Source: Phyllostachys edulis (lineage: Eukaryota; Streptophyta; Magnoliopsida; Poales; Poaceae). From it: DNA of 64,000 nt. Location of the stretch: NCBI GenBank assembly GCA_036346405.1, contig CM070557.1:53698016-53762015 (forward strand). The letters run 5' to 3'. Shown piece by piece: positions 23,400-34,626 of this stretch. The first letter of the stretch is position 1, and each line of letters starts with the position of its first letter. The position numbers were made by a program, and so were the translations under genes. The notes under the pieces are model-generated. The model ran no database searches. It worked only from the letters and a program-made list of their open reading frames with translations, and had not been told where the DNA came from.

Positions 23400-24135
23400 C
23401 AATTTCCGATTAGCAATTATGACACAATTAGTGGGTTCAATTACTTACAGCGTAGCTCCGAAAATTCTGAGAATTAAGTTGCATTCTTGTATAAGTCTAC
23501 TAATTTTTTGTTCATAACCTATCATGCTTTCGAAAGTAAGCTACCATGATTTTATATGCAAACCTACAACTACGCTATTTACAACTATTAATAATATGCA
23601 TGGACCTTGTCCAGGTGGGTTGCCCGGTATGCACGTGCATCACTATTTTCTAACAAAATATTATGTAATGACTACAAAGTTTTTAATAATATGTTCACAA
23701 ATTATTAAAACTTATTAACCGATGTAACCAATTGTTATCATCAACACTCCATAAAATTAAGTTGTTTTCGCAACTAAATGTGTGAAGCAGTCACCCGATT
23801 GGGAAAAAGCACAACTAATTATATATAAACATTAAGTATCATCTGAATACAATATTTACAATGCATCATTTACCCAACCCTAACATCCGTTCAGCCGAAA
23901 ATTGCTTAATAGCCTAATCTTTACCATCACTGCTACACCACTCACACAAATATTCTAGCTTCGCCACTAATAATATGACACTACACAGTAGGCATCTATT
24001 TTTTTCTAATTAACCTACCATTATTTTATTTGCTAACAATATGTCAATACACATGATATTGCTTACTAACCTACCATTGTTTGAAAAATACACGCATACA
24101 AAATAATACTAAAGACTCACCGTCGTCGTTGATCC
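23400..24135. other. AT-rich upstream region of the PMD gene
   Basis: No gene is seen. It is low-GC DNA between the first PMD exon and the CT-rich tract at 24140, probably the 5' untranslated region or an intron of the PMD transcript. Confidence 0.4.
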
Positions 24136-24139
24136 GAAG

Positions 24140-24345
24140 ACACTTATTTTTCCCTCTTTCCCTCTCACTTATCCTCTCCTCTCTTTTCCTCTCCCTCTCC
24201 TTTCTTTCTCTCCTCTCGGTCGCTGTCCGGAAGAAAATGTCGACTGTTTCATGGCCGGCCACGCACGAGGTATATAAGCACCCCTAGTCGCCCACGCACA
24301 AGGTATATAAGCGCCCCTAGTCGCCCAACGGTTGGACGACTAGGG
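24140..24345 (-). promoter_or_regulatory. Promoter-like module of the PMD gene, with duplicated TATA box
   Basis: A CT-rich tract (24145-24235) is followed by two tandem copies, about 29 bp apart, of CACGCAC(G/A)AGGTATATAAGC with CCCCTAGTCGCC. On the minus strand each gives a GCTTATATACC TATA-like box. The palindromic motif AGTCGCCCAAC + GTTGGACGACT occupies 24319-24341. The order matches the module at 20060-20520. Confidence 0.55.
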
Positions 24346-24600
24346 CCTAGCGTTGTGCAACAGGTGTCCTAATCACCCACCCGTTCGGCGACTAGAATCG
24401 AGTCGCGCTACCGTACAACGACTTGGAGACAAAAAGTCTAGTCACCTCACGGTAAGCGACTTGGACATATGTCGCTCTCTAGTAGGACAACTAGACCAAG
24501 TCGTCTAACCGTAAAGCGATACGTGATTATTTCTGACAAAAAAAATTAAGTAGTATTATTTCTGTAATTCTTAATAAAAATAGATTATTAAAAAAAATTA
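24345..24600 (-). repeat. MULE right terminal inverted repeat and subterminal motifs
   Basis: The last 95 bp or so are the inverse of 5397-5492. Between 24345 and 24510 lie decayed versions of the AGTCGC / GCGACT motif (for example GAGTCGCGCTACCGTACAAC and AAGTCGTCTAACCGTAAAGC). Confidence 0.65.
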
Positions 24601-24609
24601 CATTCTCAA

Positions 24610-24988
24610 AGGAGGCGAAGAAGCTCAAGCTCCATCACATATCTGAACATCTGGACAGTAAAGATTCCCCGTAACATTAGCCAAAATTCAGGGATGTGCT
24701 GGGACATTTCAGTTGACCTCAAAGTTGGAGTAATTTCTTACATCTCTCAGGCCTAAGACGCTTCTCACAAGGCAAACAGAAGCATGGTTTTGCGAGTATG
24801 CAATTCTCAAGATTTTGTAATGTTTCATTTAAGATTTATCTGTAAAAAAAGGTCCGTAAAGCTAGGTTGATTCATCCACTGAATGACGCAGCGCAAATGG
24901 ATGAGATTAGTATTTCCATAACAAAATGATGGTATGCAAAGTTTGAGATGGCCGTCTAATGTCAGCAATTTTGAGTACAGGTTGATGC
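24610..24988 (-). other. 3' untranslated / downstream region of the alanine aminotransferase gene
   Basis: 379 bp between the stop codon (24989) and the MULE target site. No clear AATAAA signal was spotted on the minus strand, so the insertion may have separated the gene from its own poly(A) region. That is inference. Confidence 0.5.
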
Positions 24989-27900
24989 TTAATCACGGTA
25001 TCCGTCCATAAACTTCTCATGAAATTCCTTGAGCCTGGATATGATTGCTGGAATTTTGTCTTCCTGGGGCAAGATCGTGCATCTAAAATGCCATGTTCCC
25101 GGAACCTTCGTAGTATCGCAAAATTAGAATCCAATGGAAAACGTCAGTGAAAACTCAACAATGTTTTGAACCAACAATAGCCTTATAATTTTTAGTGAGG
25201 CTTTGAGATTACCAACCTGCCCAAATCCAGAGCCAGGAACGACAACAATTCCAGTAGTTTCAAGAAGGCGGTGAGCGTAGTATGCGTCTGGAGCTGTTCC
25301 AGCTGCTTGGGCAGCTCCAATCACCTTCTGGGGTAAATGAAGGCGAGGGAACAGATACATTGCACCCTCGGCCTTGTTGCACGTGATGCCTGTATAAAGT
25401 GGAGAAAGGTAACAACGAGAAGGTGCTTAAAATCTTCAGAAGATATTTTAGCCTCTCCACATACTCAGCTTGCATATGTGAAAACTCGACCAATGGTTGC
25501 AATCCTGACTCTATTCTTTTCTATAAGAATGATTGTGATATATGGTTCTTTTATGTTAGGACATAGAGCAGTTCCAGCAGTGTATAGTGTTAACCATCAA
25601 CCAATCTTAGAAGAGATGGGACAAACCTTTGCACGCCGAGCCAGTGACGAAAGGATACCATCTCTCTCTACCATGAAGGATTCATAGGACTCATCTCCAG
25701 CCTGTAGAAGGAGTAACCATCTACGTTACCACAATCATTTTTATCTTAATAAGTGCTCTATGCATGCTATACTGACCTTTGGTGGGTTCATTATAAGGCT
25801 AGCAAGAATTTGACCCGAGACGTTGGAACACAGGTTTACTGATGTCACCTTGTAAATTTGTTCCCTTACATCAGAACTGAATCCAGTTACTTCCATGTAG
25901 CCCCCTCGTTTTCCACATTCTCTATAGTAACCTAACAAAACAAACAGTAAATCTTACCATATGCTAGGACTACGAGATGCACATACAAAGGGACCGCACA
26001 GTATAGAAGCTCCTGAATTTAGTTACCTTTAGAAACTGATTGGAATGATACCAAAGGAAGATCATCATCAGTGTATCCAATTGATCGGGCAATCTTTTTG
26101 AACGAGTGGAATTGCTTATCTTCAACATATATGTTTTCTTGATATACCTTGGGGGAAATGAATCAACAAGTTGGCTTAGAAGACCTATCAAAGTTCACAT
26201 GAGGTGTTCAAAACCCCTTGAATACAAGTACTGGACTCACCTCATCTGCCAGAAGAACAAGTCTTTCATTCTTGCAGAATTCAACAATTTTCTTTTGGTT
26301 TTCCTCAGCGAGTACCTGGTTAAAGCAGAACAATGTTAAGTAGCCACGCCACCAAGACCAAATTCTTTAATAAAAAAGAGGATGGGTTCATAAATTATTT
26401 AACCATCATGTTCCAATAGGCAGAATTAATAGCTTATGAGGTAGAAAATTTTCTCATGAATCAGTAAGCAAATTTTGGCCTTCTGCAGATAACAGACAGA
26501 TCAATACTAGCCTGTCCAGTTGGGTTTCCTGGATTTATGACAACAAGCGCTCTGACAGTGATACCCTTAGATTGAGCCTCCTCCAGTTGTTTCTGAAGCT
26601 CGTCAACCTCCAGTCCCCACCCTGTCTCTTCATCAAGGAAATAAGGAACCTGAAATCGAATTCATTCTATAAATTAGATCATTGAACACAGAGATCGATC
26701 ACTGTAAGTTTGATGTATTGATAACCATATAATGCCAACACTGTCATATGTACGAAGCAACACCAAGCGGTCATGATCAATTCATTATGAATTAATTCAA
26801 CTGAACTCAAAATTCTATGATGGATGTAATGCAAATTTATTGCCTGCGAGCAGAGATCGATGTCTGCTCCAACACGCAACAAAGAAATGTATAGCATTAG
26901 GAGCATTGTCATAGAAACATACAAGAGAACCACCATGAAGAGCAATCGATGCAGAGTACAACGGGTATTGTGGAATAGGGCAGAGAATGCCATCCTTCTC
27001 AGACCTTATCAATAATTGCATCATCATGCGCACCTAGGTGAAAAAATATATATACCGGATTAGTGATGACACAATCTGTACAGTGGGGCAATTACACTGG
27101 ATTTGTGGTCTCTTATACATACTGCTGGGCTTGCTCCATCTGTTAGGAAGATGTTATCTCCGCTAGCATGAAAACCATCACGAGCAGCAATGCCAGCAGC
27201 AATTTCATCATGCAAACCTTTTATACCCTGAAATAGACAGCCACATGAATGACCAAGCTCGTCAAATCATGATGGCTTTCCTCCAAGAGTATATATACCT
27301 GACTATGGCTATATGCTCCTGTTGCTCTTCCTGGGATCTTATCTAGAATTTGCCATGCTCTCTCTATAGCATCTGAACTGTATGCAAACATATAAATCAA
27401 CATTCTAAAATGCAACAAGCAATATGAGTAGCTAGCCTTCTAGATGGTCCACAATCTTGTGCAGAAAAGCTGTTTAAAATTAAATATGTCCATATGCTAT
27501 TAGCATGCAACCATAATCAGGCAATTTCAGCTATTACTTTTCATAATAATTTTCACAAAACAACCAGTTTAGCACTACTTTACTTGTACTTATCTAAGAT
27601 TTCATTGGTTTAACTTTTATGTACCTGTACAGAGCATGAGTTTCACTTTTGTCCAGGAGAGCTGGGTGATCACATAAAGAGAGGACCTGAAAAAAGCACC
27701 ATGAGCAAGTAAGCGACCATGGAACAAACATTCATCACACAACTAGAATACAAGGCATACAAACTCACCTCTCTGAAAAATGTAACTGGTTGTTGACCAA
27801 GGGATTGCGGATTTCCAATGTTGCAATAAAGTATCTGCCAATAAAACAGATAATGCAAGTAAATCCATCAATAATTGGGAATAAGTGTAGTAGAAAGACC

Positions 27901-29193
27901 ATTAGACGAGATATAGTAGATGAAATCAAAATACAAACCTCGTCAAAAGGAAGTGATTCTGGATTTTTCTGCAATTCTTGTTGCAAGTTCTGTAGAAGAA
28001 AAAACTAGATCATAATCCAAGTTCTTAAAGAATCACACTAAAAGTAACAGACATGAAGTAGCCCAAATAAGAACAAATTCTGCAGCATTACATAGAATAC
28101 TAAAAGATGAAACCAATGTTGGAATACAGTTTGATTCTTAGCCATCATGAAGAATGGCATGGTGTGGTCAAAATATTCAAGACAGGAAGGCATAACAGTC
28201 AAACTGAATCCTCAAACAGTCAAATTGAATCCTCAAGAAGATCCCTAACAATGACATGTAGAAGCATTAGGTGGCATCAGACTAATCATGGATGTGTTAC
28301 TCGTTATGCAAGAAGTTGGTCCACCATTTAACAGGTAAGTGTTAGCTACATATAAGGTTATATGACAGGCATGTATGCTTGCCTCATTGCAGGTAATCTT
28401 ATATGTACCACATTAGTATCCAAGCATCTCTAAGTTCTCAAAAAACTGGAGAGGATAATTTAAGTAAGCAAAAATCCAAGGGTCGCTCACTCGGAAGCAT
28501 TAGAGCATATCAAGGTCAGCATATAGCATCAGCTTCCGTCTTGGATAACTATTTCCCAGTTTCTCCCATTATGAACTAAGATAGTGCAGTAATGGACTAA
28601 TTGGTAGTCCATACTTGACATCTGCAAATCTACTCAACAAAGTTCCAATTGAAATTATGCATTTATTAGCTGCCCGATCTGCGTTGATGTGAACGGGAAA
28701 GATTCAACGCACCTGAGCCTGTGTAACAATCTCTCCACGAACAGCATATTCGCACTTCAAGACCTAAAGCAACAGAACAAATCACATCAGAATATCAGAT
28801 AGGATAACGCAGTGTGGGCCTTAAAGCATAAGTTTGTGCTATTAGCATCCCAGTGCTGCTGAGAAGTACACATCTCACTTCGACCAAATTCTCCAGTACA
28901 CACCACGATTCGAGTCCCACTCCCATGCATATAAATCCAATACCAACAGAATACTAGAATAGAGCAACCCGGCCAAAGATCGAAACTTTTCGATGGGGGG
29001 CGCCCAAATGCCGCACCTTGGGATTGATGGTGTCGAGTGACACTGGCGGCGGCCCGGCGGCCGCAGTGGACATGGCCCTCGCCATGGCGGCCGCCATAGC
29101 CGGTGAAGAGGGAGACGGCGCGGCTGATCTGGTGGCCGCGCGCAGGGAAGCGGCCACCGCGCGGCGCGCCCTGTCGGCGGCGAAGCGGCGCAT
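24989..29193 (-). CDS. AlaAT: Alanine aminotransferase, mitochondrial-type (possibly broken: one microexon not seen)
   Basis: Transfers the amino group between alanine/2-oxoglutarate and pyruvate/glutamate (PLP enzyme, class I aminotransferase). Exons (minus): 29193-29017, 28763-28713, 27989-27939, 27834-27769, 27686-27625, 27377-27299, 27227-27123, 27033-26923, 26649-26512, 26315-26241, 26147-26027, 25931-25777, 25701-25627, 25389-25217, 25105-24989. Residues 1-45 are Arg/Ala/Ser-rich with almost no acids, a mitochondrial presequence. Then come CEYAVRGEIV, GNPQSLGQQPVTFFRE, GRATGAYSHSQ, INPGNPTGQ (about 271-280) and SVSKG, with the PLP lysine near 345. The end is VPGTWHFRCTILPQEDKIPA. All junctions are GT-AG except GC-AG after 26512. 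The 31-nt exon expected between 25627 and 25389 (family sequence about ALEDAFNSLE) was not found; joining the flanking exons directly shifts the frame to a stop within about 22 codons. YYREC replaces the usual YYGEC after the lysine. Boxed in by transposons on both sides. Confidence 0.9.
26511..26512 (-). other. GC donor splice site in alanine aminotransferase intron 9
   Basis: After the codons for NPGNPTGQ the minus strand reads CAG then GCTAGTATTG. No GT is available that keeps the conserved protein, and the next exon begins after ACCAG at 26315. A GC-AG intron, a minor but functional class in plants, fits. Confidence 0.75.
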
Positions 29194-29198
29194 GGTGG

Positions 29199-29653
29199 TG
29201 TCAGTAACCAGAGTACAGAGCTGTCTGAAAAACTGATACTTCAGTCGAGCGAGGGAGAAAGGATGAAGTCGGCGGCGTCCATAACGCTTCATCGAGTTCA
29301 TTAAGTTACAAAGGATGGCCTGGATGGCCGGAGATTTTCTAAAAGAAGATCCAACGCTCCAGGAGGGTTTTAGCAATTACTGTTGGCGTCAGCTCTCTGT
29401 CGTTTTCTCTTTCTATCAGAACTTGTTAACTCTGAACTTTCTTGATACCGTTTACTGCTGTAAAACTTCTGGATTAAGTCTGGGTTATATAACCAGCTTT
29501 GTTGGGAACGAGAACTATGAAAAAGATCCCATATTAGTCTCTAGCGTAGTTTTGTTAGAACCCTAATTTACTTTCCCCACCTGCATCGTTACACAATCTG
29601 CAATCCGCCCAGATTTCCGATTGTCAGGCAAACTGAATCTTTCGGTCCTGACA
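29199..29653 (+). repeat. 5' LTR of the Ty3/gypsy element
   Basis: 455 bp, matching 34627-35056 throughout (shared landmarks CATAACGCTTCATCGA, AAGTTACAAAGGATGGCC, TTAGTCTCTAGCGTAGTT). It contains GGTTATATAACC (near 29483), a plausible TATA region. It has many one-base insertions relative to the 430-bp 3' LTR. Confidence 0.9.
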
Positions 29654-29654
29654 A

Positions 29655-29668
29655 TAGGTATCAGAGCG
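29655..29668 (+). other. Primer-binding site, initiator Met tRNA type
   Basis: TAGGTATCAGAGCG starts two bases after the 5' LTR. It is close to TGGTATCAGAGC, the complement of the 3' end of plant initiator Met tRNA. Confidence 0.75.
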
Positions 29669-29753
29669 CATCCATTCCTCGGAATAGAAGAGAGACTGCA
29701 AGGAAGGGTTGGAGCCATCGTGAGATTGGCTACTGTAAAATCTCCTATCTTGT

Positions 29754-31130
29754 TTGGCTCGGGAAGTAATGGTCATCAGGACTAGATCTCACGGATCCGT
29801 TGAAGAAGAAGCGATTGAGATGGAGAACAGGGCGGAAATCATTAAGATCCAAGAGAAGCTGTTGGAGTTGGACTCATTGAAGTCAGATGTGGCCGAGATT
29901 AAGAGCTTGCTGTTCGCGCAGTTTTCCCAAGCGTCTAGAGTTGAGGAGGTAGTGGTGACGACAGAAATCCGGGAGGAAAGACCGATACCGCTTGGGGTGG
30001 GCATGAATGTATCCTGGAATCTCGAGCATCACCAGAGGTCCGGAGCACCTACAACCTTTTTCCTGGAACCCAATACGGTAAGGCCAAATCTTTCACTAGT
30101 TTTTTTCTCCGGCGATTCGAACCTCTTCATGCGTAGATCTGGGGGAACGGCCTGGAAACTTGGGTATGAGAGGGCAGCAACATTCTGCACCATATCCGTT
30201 TAAGGCTACACCCGGGATTAATCAGGGACCAGGTACATTAGTGATAACGCCGTGGACTTGGCAGAGTGTCCAACCGGCAAGTGCAGCTCAGATGTACTAT
30301 CACCCGATATTGAATGCACACAGTTCTGGAGTAAATGTGGTCGATATCAATGGAGAGGTGAACCAGAATTACAATATCAATGGACATCAATACATTGATG
30401 CAGTGATTAGAGGGCCAAAATTGGAAATACCTCTATTCTCTGGGGACGAACCTGGAGGGTGGTTAGAACAATGCGAAAAGTTTTTTTGAGATGTCTGGAA
30501 CACCGAGAGAGCAATGGGTAAACATAGCCACTGGACATTTCACTGGGAAGGCAAATACATGGTTTAAGGGGCTTGGAATAGCCTGGCAAGTATTGGACTG
30601 GCAACAATTGTGCTCCATGCTGTCGGACCGTTTTTCTGAAGCTAGCGCACACGAGGCAGTGAAGAGGCTACAAACCATGAGACATGTTAGCAACATCAGC
30701 AAATATATTGACTACTTTGAAAAAACTATGGAGTTAGTGGGAGAGACCATCCTTATCTTCAAGAAGCATTTCTTTTGAGCTGTTTCATCGGAGGTCTGAA
30801 AGAAGAGATCAAGTACGGGGTGAGTATGCATCAACCAAGAGGATTATTGGAAGCTTATTGGTTTGCCAAGTTGGAGGAGAAGGCAATTCAGGCTAGGAGA
30901 GCTAGCACTCCTGGGGGAATCAACAAAAACAAAGTGAGTAACACTAATTTCAGAAGTGGTCAAAATAGGGGAATGAATGTAGAAGGGAATGATAAAGGAA
31001 AGAAACCACTTCAAGAGAGTAACAAACGCACCTGTTGGCATTGCAACGAACCATGGGTTCCTGGACATAACCTGACCTGCAAGATCAAGAAAGCTCTTCA
31101 CTCTATTCTGATGCATGGGGAGGAAGAAGA
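29754..31130 (+). pseudogene. gag region, frame-broken
   Basis: Successive frames 29754-30203, 30160-30489, 30491-30778 and 30775 onwards together form a gag. The capsid-like part contains GGWLEQCEKFF and GKANTWFKGLG, and the tail has a zinc knuckle CWHCNEPWVPGHNLTC (Cys-x2-Cys-x7-His-x3-Cys, about 31030-31080). At least three frame changes separate the pieces. Confidence 0.8.
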
Positions 31131-34100
31131 AGATGAGAATTTTGCAGATCAGGAACTGACAAGAGAGTCGGGTTTTATCACAGCTCCGGGAAGTCCAGAG
31201 GAGACAGAAGAGAAGCAGGATAATGAACAGCTCTTAGTGATTTCTGGTCAAGCTGCAAGTGGTGCTCCGGGTCCGGCTACATTCTGTTTGAGAACAGTAA
31301 TCGGTGGTAGACCGGCAGTGTTACTGGTAGATAGTGGGAGCTCCAGTACCTTCATGGATCATGAATTTTCTATCCGAAGTGAGTGTAAACTGTAGTATAG
31401 ATCGGCACAGAAGGTGACCATGGCTGGAGGAGGAGAATTGCGCACGACAGGGGTTACTGAAAAAATTTCTTACAATGTACAGGGGTACTCTTTTAATACT
31501 GCTTTTCAGTTATTGAACCTCAGAAATTATGATGCTATACTTGGGGCCGACTGGATCTATGACCACAGCCCTATAGGTCTGAACCTAAAGACTAGAGAAC
31601 TATCACTTTCAAAGGAGGGCCGAATAGTAATATTCAAGGATTATACAATTCCGGGCAGACACTGCTTATTGAGTGCAACCAAGTTGGAGAAGCTATTGAC
31701 AAAGGAAGTCTTGAGCTGCATGATTCAAATTAATTGGGTGCAAGAATCTGAGAACCGAGAGCAGGAAGTACTGCCAGCCGAAGTATACAAATTGCTACAA
31801 CAATATGCAAATGTATTTGAAGAACCGAGGGGACTGCCTCCAAAAAGAGAATGCGACCACAGTATACCATTAAAAGGTAATGTGGACCCTCCTAATATCA
31901 GACCCTATAGAACCCCTCACCACCAGCAGGATGCAATGGAAAGTATCATCAGACAACTACTACAGTCGGAAGAAATCAGAACAAGTGTGAGTCCATATTC
32001 ATCTCCGGCTATATTGGTTAGGAAAAAAGATGGTTCTTGGAGATTGTGTGTAGATTATCGACAACTCAATTCGATGACTATCAAAAACAAATTTTTGATG
32101 CCGATCATTGAAGACTTATTGGATGAATTACACGGGGCAAATGTATTCTCTAAATTGGACTTGAGATCGGGGTATCATCAAATCAGAATGAGGGAAGAGG
32201 ATATTCATAAGACCGCCTTCAGGACTCATTTAGGCCATTATGAGTACACCGTTATGCCTTTTGGGCTAACCAACGCCCCGGCCACTTTCCAATCCCTCGT
32301 GAACCAGATATTCAGTAAGCAGCTGAGGAAATACATACTTGTGTTCTTTGATGATATATTGATATATAGTAAGAACTTGTCAGACCATGTGGACCACTTA
32401 CAGCAAGCTTTGCAACTATTGAGGCAAAATCAGTTAAGTGCTAGAAGGAGTAAGTGTTGTTTTGCTTTATCCGAAATTGGTTATTTGGGTTATGTGATCA
32501 GTGGATCAGGAGTGGCTACAGATCCAAGAAAAATAGCAGATGTGATGAATTGGCCAGTTCCAAATTCAGTTACCAGCTGAAGGAATTTTTGGGGTTAACA
32601 GGATACTATAGGAGATTTGTAAGAGGTTATGGGAAGATATGTCGACCGCTCTTTGACATTTTGAAGAAAGATTCGTTTAAGTGGGAAGAAGCTCAGGCTA
32701 TAGCTTTTGATACTCTTAAAAAAGCTATGACTACCTGCCCGGTCCTTGCACTACCAGATTTCTCCAAACCTTTTGTTTTAGAAACAGATGCTTGTGGTAC
32801 TCGATTGGGTGCGCTTTGATGCAAGGAGTAGACCCATAGCATACTATAGCAAAACACTGGGGCAAGAGCAAAGAATTTCTATCCATTTATGAGAAGGAGG
32901 CGATGGCTATATTAGTAGCTTTAAGAAAATGGAGACACTATTTGTTGGGCAACCCATTGGTGATAAGAACAGACCAAAAGAGCCTTAAATTCATTACCAC
33001 CCAAAGGTTAGTGGAGGGAATACAACACAAATTGCTTCTCAAGTTACTAGAGTTTGATTATAAAGTGGAGTATAAGAAAGGAAAAGAAAATTTGGCTGCG
33101 GATGCTTTATCTAGAAGAGATACTAATCTTATGGAAGGCGAAGAAAATTGCCAAGCTATTGTTACTGTCACACCAGATTGGGTTGAGGATGTGAAGGGTA
33201 GTTATCACAATGATCCTTTGTATGAGAAATTGTGGGCGGATGGTCAGTTTCAAGGAGGGGCCGAAAACCAATATGCAATGGAATCTGGTGTAGTCAGGTA
33301 CAAAGGCCGAATATATGTGGGTCCTGGAAATGAGAGCAGAGCCAAAATTTTGGAGTCCTTCCATTCTTCTTCTATAGGAGGACACTCAGGGAGAAGAGCA
33401 ACTTACCACAGGGTAAAAAAATTGTTTTATTGGCCAAGATTAAAGAAAGAGGTGGAAAAACTAATTATGGAGTGTCCGGTTTGCCAAGTCACTAAGGCTG
33501 AACATATTCACATTCCTGGACTGTTGAACCCATTGGAGATTCCTGACATGGCATGGGCTCATATTCGTATGGACTTCATTGAGGGACTACCCAAGTCAAA
33601 AGGTAAAGAGGTTATATTGGTGGTGGTTGATAGATTCACTAAATATGCACACTTCCTACCTTTGTCCCATCCATACTCAGTGCAGCAAGTAGTGCAAACT
33701 TTCATGGATAATATATTTAAACTGCATGGGATGCCAATTGCTATTGTGACGGATCCCGAATATTCACTAGTCATTTGTTCCAAGAAAATTTCAAGATAAT
33801 GAAGGTATCCTTGCGATTGAGTAGTGCTTATCATCCACAGACGGATGGTCAAACGGAGAGAGTTAATCAATGTGTAGAATCTTATTTGAGGAGTATGACA
33901 TTCCAAGAACCGAGAGAATGGATGGATTGGTTAACTCTTGCTGAGTGGTGGTATAACACTACTTATCACACGTCCTTGAAGATTACCCCGTTTCAAGCCT
34001 TATATGGTTACCCTCCGCCACAAGTGGGAGAGTTTGCTTTGCCGGGTGGGGTGTCAGATGAGGCAAGAATCACAATAGAGCAGAAATCACAGATGCTGGA

Positions 34101-34599
34101 ACAGTTAAAGGTGAATTTACACAAAGCTCAAGAGAGGATGAAATACTTTGCCGATCGGTCTCGGTCGGAGAGGCAACTTGAAGTAGGAGATATGGTGTAT
34201 ATCAAGATGCAACCATATAGGCAAAATGCATTTGGTATAAGGGGTTCACTGAAGTTGAGATCTAAATTCTATGGACCCTTTAGAGTCTTGGAGAAGGTCG
34301 GTTCAGTGGCTTACAAACTGCAATTACCCGAGCAAGCTGCCATTCATCCCGTTTTTCACGTGAGCCAACTAAAGAAACATCTTGGGACTCATGCGGTACC
34401 TATATGTGGACTACCACTAGTCGGGGACAATGGAAAGATCAAAACCGAGCCGGTGACAATTCTGGACAGAAGAGTAGTCCCACGCCGAAATGAGCCTATT
34501 GTGCAATGGTTGATACAATGGCTGAACATGGGACCGGAGGACGCCACCTGGGAGGACGCAGCATTCATTCAGAGTACCTTTCCAACATTTGTTCCTTGA
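31131..34599 (+). pseudogene. pol region: protease, RT, RNase H, integrase, chromodomain-like, frame-broken
   Basis: The protease has LLVDSGSSSTFM (about 31322-31360; active-site Asp-Ser-Gly) and is followed by a stop at 31395. Reverse transcriptase (31414-32580) has WRLCVDYRQLN, FSKLDLRSGYHQI and the FFDDILIYS catalytic pair. A frameshift near 32570 leads to LKEFLGLTGYYRRF and RNase H (32690-33100, RTDQKSLKFITTQ). A break at 32819 lies within RNase H. Integrase (33390-34060) has the His/His/Cys/Cys finger, the first Asp in RMDFIEGLP, the second in IVTDPE, a frameshift near 33760 and the Glu in QTDGQTERVNQ. The tail has FHVSQLKKH and a chromodomain-like WEDAAFIQS at the end. Confidence 0.9.
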
Positions 34600-34615
34600 G
34601 GACAAGGAAAGTTTC

Positions 34616-34626
34616 AAGAGGGGTAA
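34616..34626 (+). other. Polypurine tract
   Basis: AAGAGGGGTAA immediately precedes the 3' LTR, as expected for the plus-strand primer. Confidence 0.7.

Larger units (their letters stand above)
5397..24600 (-). mobile_element. Giant Mutator-like element (MULE) carrying transposase and PMD genes
   Basis: The left terminus (5397: GATTTTTTTTAATAATCT) and the right terminus read inwards (24600: TAATTTTTTTTAATAATCT) share about 90-95 bp of inverted similarity, including AGAAATAATACTAC and TTTTTTTTGTCAG. The flanks are CATTGTCAA (5388-5396) and CATTCTCAA (24601-24609), 8 of 9 matching; MULEs typically duplicate 9-11 bp. Inside, on the minus strand, lie a decayed MuDR-type transposase and a PMD gene. 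Subtracting nested solo LTR A (with B inside) leaves about 10.9 kb. An alternative is that the left terminus belongs to a separate copy; orientation, terminus match and flank match argue against this. Confidence 0.65.
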
